DNA from: Elysia chlorotica
Taxonomy: Eukaryota > Mollusca > Gastropoda > Plakobranchidae
DNA length: 64,000 nt
Reading direction: 5' to 3'
NCBI GenBank assembly: GCA_003991915.1
Contig: RQTK01000022.1
Location: 509,531 to 573,530, forward strand
The notes beneath the pieces were generated by a model. It was not told where the DNA came from. It did not search any database and saw nothing but the letters and a program-made list of their open reading frames with translations. Of the stretch, positions 58,461 through 63,600 are shown piece after piece (position 1 is the first letter of the stretch; every line of letters begins with the position of its first letter). A program made the translations under genes and the position numbers.

Positions 58461-60638
58461 CAAAATAAAACGTGCATTCCCACCTCGGAAACATAATTGT
58501 TTCAAAGTTTAATACTCATGTACTTAAGAAAACTGTTAGCGTTAGGGGAAGCTAAATATTTGAGAAGCGCTTCGACAATTCTAAATGGACAGAGCTCCAA
58601 GGACCGGTTCGTGATGGCTCTAATCTCAAACATTCAGAGGCTACTAAGGAATGCTGCAGGCATCAGGATGACATGAGATGTAATTAAAGATGTCACCACT
58701 GTCGGACTCAGTTGCTGAAGTTAATAGGGAATTCAAAGGACAAAGAAATATCTGACAGAATAGTGATTGAAGCTGGGCCATACACATAAAGAAAACCTGC
58801 AAACACAATCCAAATATTACTTTCCTCATCATCTTTTTAAACGCCCAGATTACAGAACACTTCCACTTCAATTTGCAAAAAAAAAATATATATAAATCTA
58901 AAAAAAAATGATACTACACTCTCACACCATCCCTTGATTCCAGTTGCAAACGATCGACATCATTTTTTTCCACATACTTTCTAACTGCATTCAAAATTTA
59001 ACTCAATGCATAATTTAGCAAAGCTGTTCAGTGATATCCATTACGAGCCTATGTTCGTATTCACCATGAAAGGGCACTCATACTTTTTTTTAAGTGGGGA
59101 AGGGGGGGGGGGGCATTAAAAACAAAAAAAAAAAAAAAAGAATAGCCCAAAAATGTGAAGATATAAAGCAACTAATGTAATAGATTATAAATATGCAAAA
59201 TCTTCATCATGATTGACAATAGGGTTTGTTTTGCTTTATTTTGTTCATTGAAAATGTTAAAGTGACCGTTGCCATATCAAGGTGGCTCATTCGAAGATCC
59301 ACAGGAAGCAAGGCGCTATTAGATCTGGTCAGGACAGGAGTAGGGCTGGGCCCCAGCTGGGGAAAAAAAATTCGATCAATAGCGTGGCCCGGGAGAGAAG
59401 GGCTTTCTCAGGCTCACGCCGAACCGACTTCTGCTTCATCCACTATGGATCCTGTTTCCGTCATGCGGCCCACAGCATCGAGTAGATCTTGGCCCAGTCC
59501 AGAAACATAGACCGCCTTCTTTTTCCTATTTTACGTTTACCGGTACTTGTAAGTGCACTTTAACTGATATAATAGCTATGGGCAGTACCAGTCTATTTTT
59601 TGCGATGTATTTAGAATGTCGAATGGTTTATTATTAAACCCGCAAATAACATAATAACGAGCTCTTGAAAATTTCAGGAAAAAAAAACCTACAAAACTAT
59701 GCATGGGGGTATAACATGTATAGAAATTTTGGGGGCCCGATTGCATAATCTCATGTTTACCAAACAGGTTTACATGATTATGTCAGTAGAACTAATTGGT
59801 AGGCAGTTATGCAAAACTATGCGCTGTTAGCCATCAGTGTAGTTAATTATCCGAGACATTAGATGCGATGCCATCGTATTATTGTAAATCATTTTGTGAA
59901 TATCTTACATGCGCAGGCCTATATTTAGATGGATATGCTCTTTCAATCCAAATCTAGAAGAACAACGCCCCTTTTCACCACAATCATATCCACAGCATAT
60001 TTGGGCGTAGCTAAGTGAAAACAAAGGAACTAATCATTACTTCAAGTCTTCGATTACATGTATTGGTCTAACTAAGACCTGTATCCTTGAAGCAACAAGT
60101 CTCCCCAGAACATGCAAAAAAGGCATCAGACATTAATAGTATTCCACTGTACCAGCTATCAATATTATGCAAATAAAGGTATGTCTATTAGGGATAACTG
60201 TAACAGATCGTCAGTTGGGGCGCATGAATATTCAAAACGGTTTTATACGGCTAATAAATGTCGGCAAAGGGTAACAATAAATTTGTTTACTTTTGTCCAA
60301 CCTTTTTCGTTGTTTTGTTGTTCTTGTTTTAGGATAGGTGAGAAGAATCCTGAATAGGGACAGTAAACATCTATTATGAAGCACAGGGGTAAAGAAAACA
60401 TCTTTCCAAACCCCCTTGTTCCGAATGTCATAGGTGTCACTTAGACAATACTATAGCTAAAGTAACAGTGCACACTCAACCTATAGAAAAACCGACAGCA
60501 AATGATTTTGGTTATTGGTTTCTGTCTTTCACCATCGTGCTCCATCAAACGTTGCTTTAACACAGATGGACGATTGTTGAAAATAACCCATCATTGGCTC
60601 TTTTAGCTCTAAATGAGTCGTATATATGCCCCCATCAC

Positions 60639-60678
<40 letters not shown>

Positions 60679-63600
60679 GGGGGAGGGAGTAAAGACAGAC
60701 AGACAGGCAAAAAGTTGCTTAGCGTCCAACGCCAGCGCCATAGGCTGTATTGTGGATAGTCCCCAAGACTAACGTCTGACAAGTTAATGTGCTGCCACAC
60801 GCGATATAATGCAGGGATGCAATGACTCTGTCTTAGCTGATCACATTAAACTGACACCGACTCAACCAGTGGGAACGAAATCGCCCGAACCACGAACCTC
60901 CTGCGTCGGAAGCCGGCATTGGTTTTACAACAGCTTCGCTCACGGCAGTCATGTACGGAACATCGGGTAGCTATTTATTGAATTTGATCTTCAATCCCCG
61001 GAAGTACTGATTTACAATTAAATGATACCCCCCTCCCCCAGAAATATGTGATTGAAACAAGGCAATAATTTCTAAAAATGATTAAAGCTGCAAATAAAAA
61101 ATGGCCCAATTTTGAAAAAGTTGCGGCATAATTTTAGCCGTTTAGAATGAATTAAAACAAAAAGGTCAATGCAAGGTAAACAATTGTATAATTGGTATTG
61201 TAGTTTTGCTGACTAATACATTTGTGTTGTGATAAACTCGAATAATACAACAATTATAACTTAAGACTCATCTCTAAACAGTTGCAAAAAGAGAGAAACA
61301 GACAAAGAAAGCTCAAGTGATGCTATGAATCCGTTTATAAATAAAGAGTATAAATTTCGATAATTAAAAAAAAACTTTAATTATAATGCCTACTTGGCAT
61401 GGGTCCTGTAGAATATTAGATGGAACATCAGGAGTTGAGTGTTGAGAAAAAATATGAGCATGGCTTTGATGAGGTGACTCAAAGAAGGTTTTGGAGTACT
61501 CGATTAGAATAAGGTTCAAGTGCTGACGGAACAGTTCAATCACTGTTTATCGGTCGTAATCATAAATATTACGTCATTACCTGTACTGCACAAATGAAAT
61601 CATTCTGATACTGACTTAACCAATTTTAACTTGGGGGAAAAAACCACTGACATTCAGTCTTACTTCGACAGTTGTTTTATAATTTAAAATGCCAAGAATC
61701 GTTATCAGTCCATTATAGTCTATGTGGATTTTTTGCATAGGAACATTTTTTTTATTTCATAAAAAAAAAAAATAAATGTGAGGCAACCAGGGTGAATCAG
61801 GCACAAGTAGCTGATATAAGTTTTGAGCAAGAGCCCTCCAAACATGGAGAAATCACTTTCTATTAACCTTATAAATAATTTAAAAAAAAAAAAAATTTTA
61901 TCTCCCATTCAAGTGTAAGTTTTTCCCCCTCTTATAATAAACTGCAATATATGTATACATCTAAATGCACTGTGATTAACTGAAAAAGTCCAAATTCCGA
62001 CTTGAGCCTGATTCACCCTAATTGCATCACAAAACCAGTTGAATCTGCCCATGGCGACAACCCAAGAACACATGTAAACGTGGTTGTGTTGGGCATCAAT
62101 GACTCGTATCTGCAACATTTTCCTACTGTCATGACGCAACTTTTTAAAAAGATTTCCCTTCTGACCTCCCCAAGTCATGCCCATTCCAATAAACAAAAGT
62201 GAAAAGAAGAACGTCGACACAAAACAGTGTTTTTAAGTGTTCTTGAGTCTTTCACAGGCCGAGTGTCTTAAGCCTACCCGATTTGTGCCCATTCCAATAA
62301 ACAAAAGTGAAAAGAAGAATGTCGACACAAAACATAATTTTACGAGCTCAGTGTTTTTAAATGTTCTTGAGTCTTTCACAGGCCTATATATTCTCTTAGA
62401 GTGAACTGAATTCATCAATCCGATCTGCAGATAAATCAACATCGCTATGTCTGTCTGTTTCTCCCTCTTGTTAACTCCTGATATGATTAACTAAAAGATC
62501 TGTTTACACTCTTATCTCTATCAAAATATTACAGCAGCACATATTATCTGTCATCGTTCAATTCATTGTGTATTTATTCTTAGGATCAGTTTGTCTCTCT
62601 CTCTCTATCCTCTCTGTCTCTCTCACCTGAGCTTTTTGGTTGTTTTGTTTTTTTCTTCTTTTAAACACAACAATTTCTTATAAATATATGTAAATTTTTT
62701 AGCACAGGGTTTGTGTTTACAACTTACGTAGAAATATTTTTTTACACTATTCATATAATTGTATAAAATTATATAACTTGATTAAAAACAAGACCAAATA
62801 AGGAAAGGCGATTTCTATCCATAGATATAGAGGAATGATGGTGAATTTGCTAGAATCATGTCATTCTCCAGTGTTGCAAACTAACAAAACCAATCAACAA
62901 AGTAGCCTAGATAACAGCAACCCACTCGCCCGCTCCATTGTTTACTAAAAATTATTTAGCCTAAGGCACCATAAGGACTAGCGAAACCTAACTAACCCTA
63001 GGCGTACAGTTAAAACTGTCAACACATTACTTCTTGGCGGATAGCCACTAGCGCATTATCTCTATGTCAATGGTACATTCCATCCAAGGAGCCCACATAG
63101 TATAATATTTTAGTTTGCGCTTTTACGAACTAAAAACAAAACAAAACTCCATTGCATTCGACCCTTGCCTTCTTTCCCAGACTCTTTTAGGCTTGGTAGA
63201 GACATCCAGTGTACTGTGGCTAGATCAAGAGATTGGCAAGTTTGGCGCATAGGGTAGCAGTGGCTAGATCGAGAGATCAGCACGTTTGCCTTGTCGATGG
63301 CTAGAACGGGAGCCAAAAAATCCGACAAGTACTGGCATATCGCTCACTGTAGGGAGTATCAACGTCTTGAGTCGTAATTATTGATAGTTAGCCCCAGCAC
63401 TGATACTTCCAGTGCACTGCAATTATGTACTGGCAAAAACCATGGATGCCAGTGAGCTTAACAGGAGAGGGGCATTGATTGATTTTAAAACCAAGTTTAT
63501 AAATTCATCACATATAATTTCATTAAGAAAATGTTACTAGATTGCATGTTTCAGGCAATATAACTCAAATCGATTTTAATGGAGATGAGTTTCGTTTGAT

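Noticed and set aside
58200..58505. Open frames rich in Ser-Leu across 58200-58505
   Set aside because: They are translations of the GA/CT microsatellite, not genes.
60167..60174. Perfect POU octamer ATGCAAAT
   Set aside because: In 64 kb of AT-rich DNA such an 8-mer is expected by chance; no supporting cluster.
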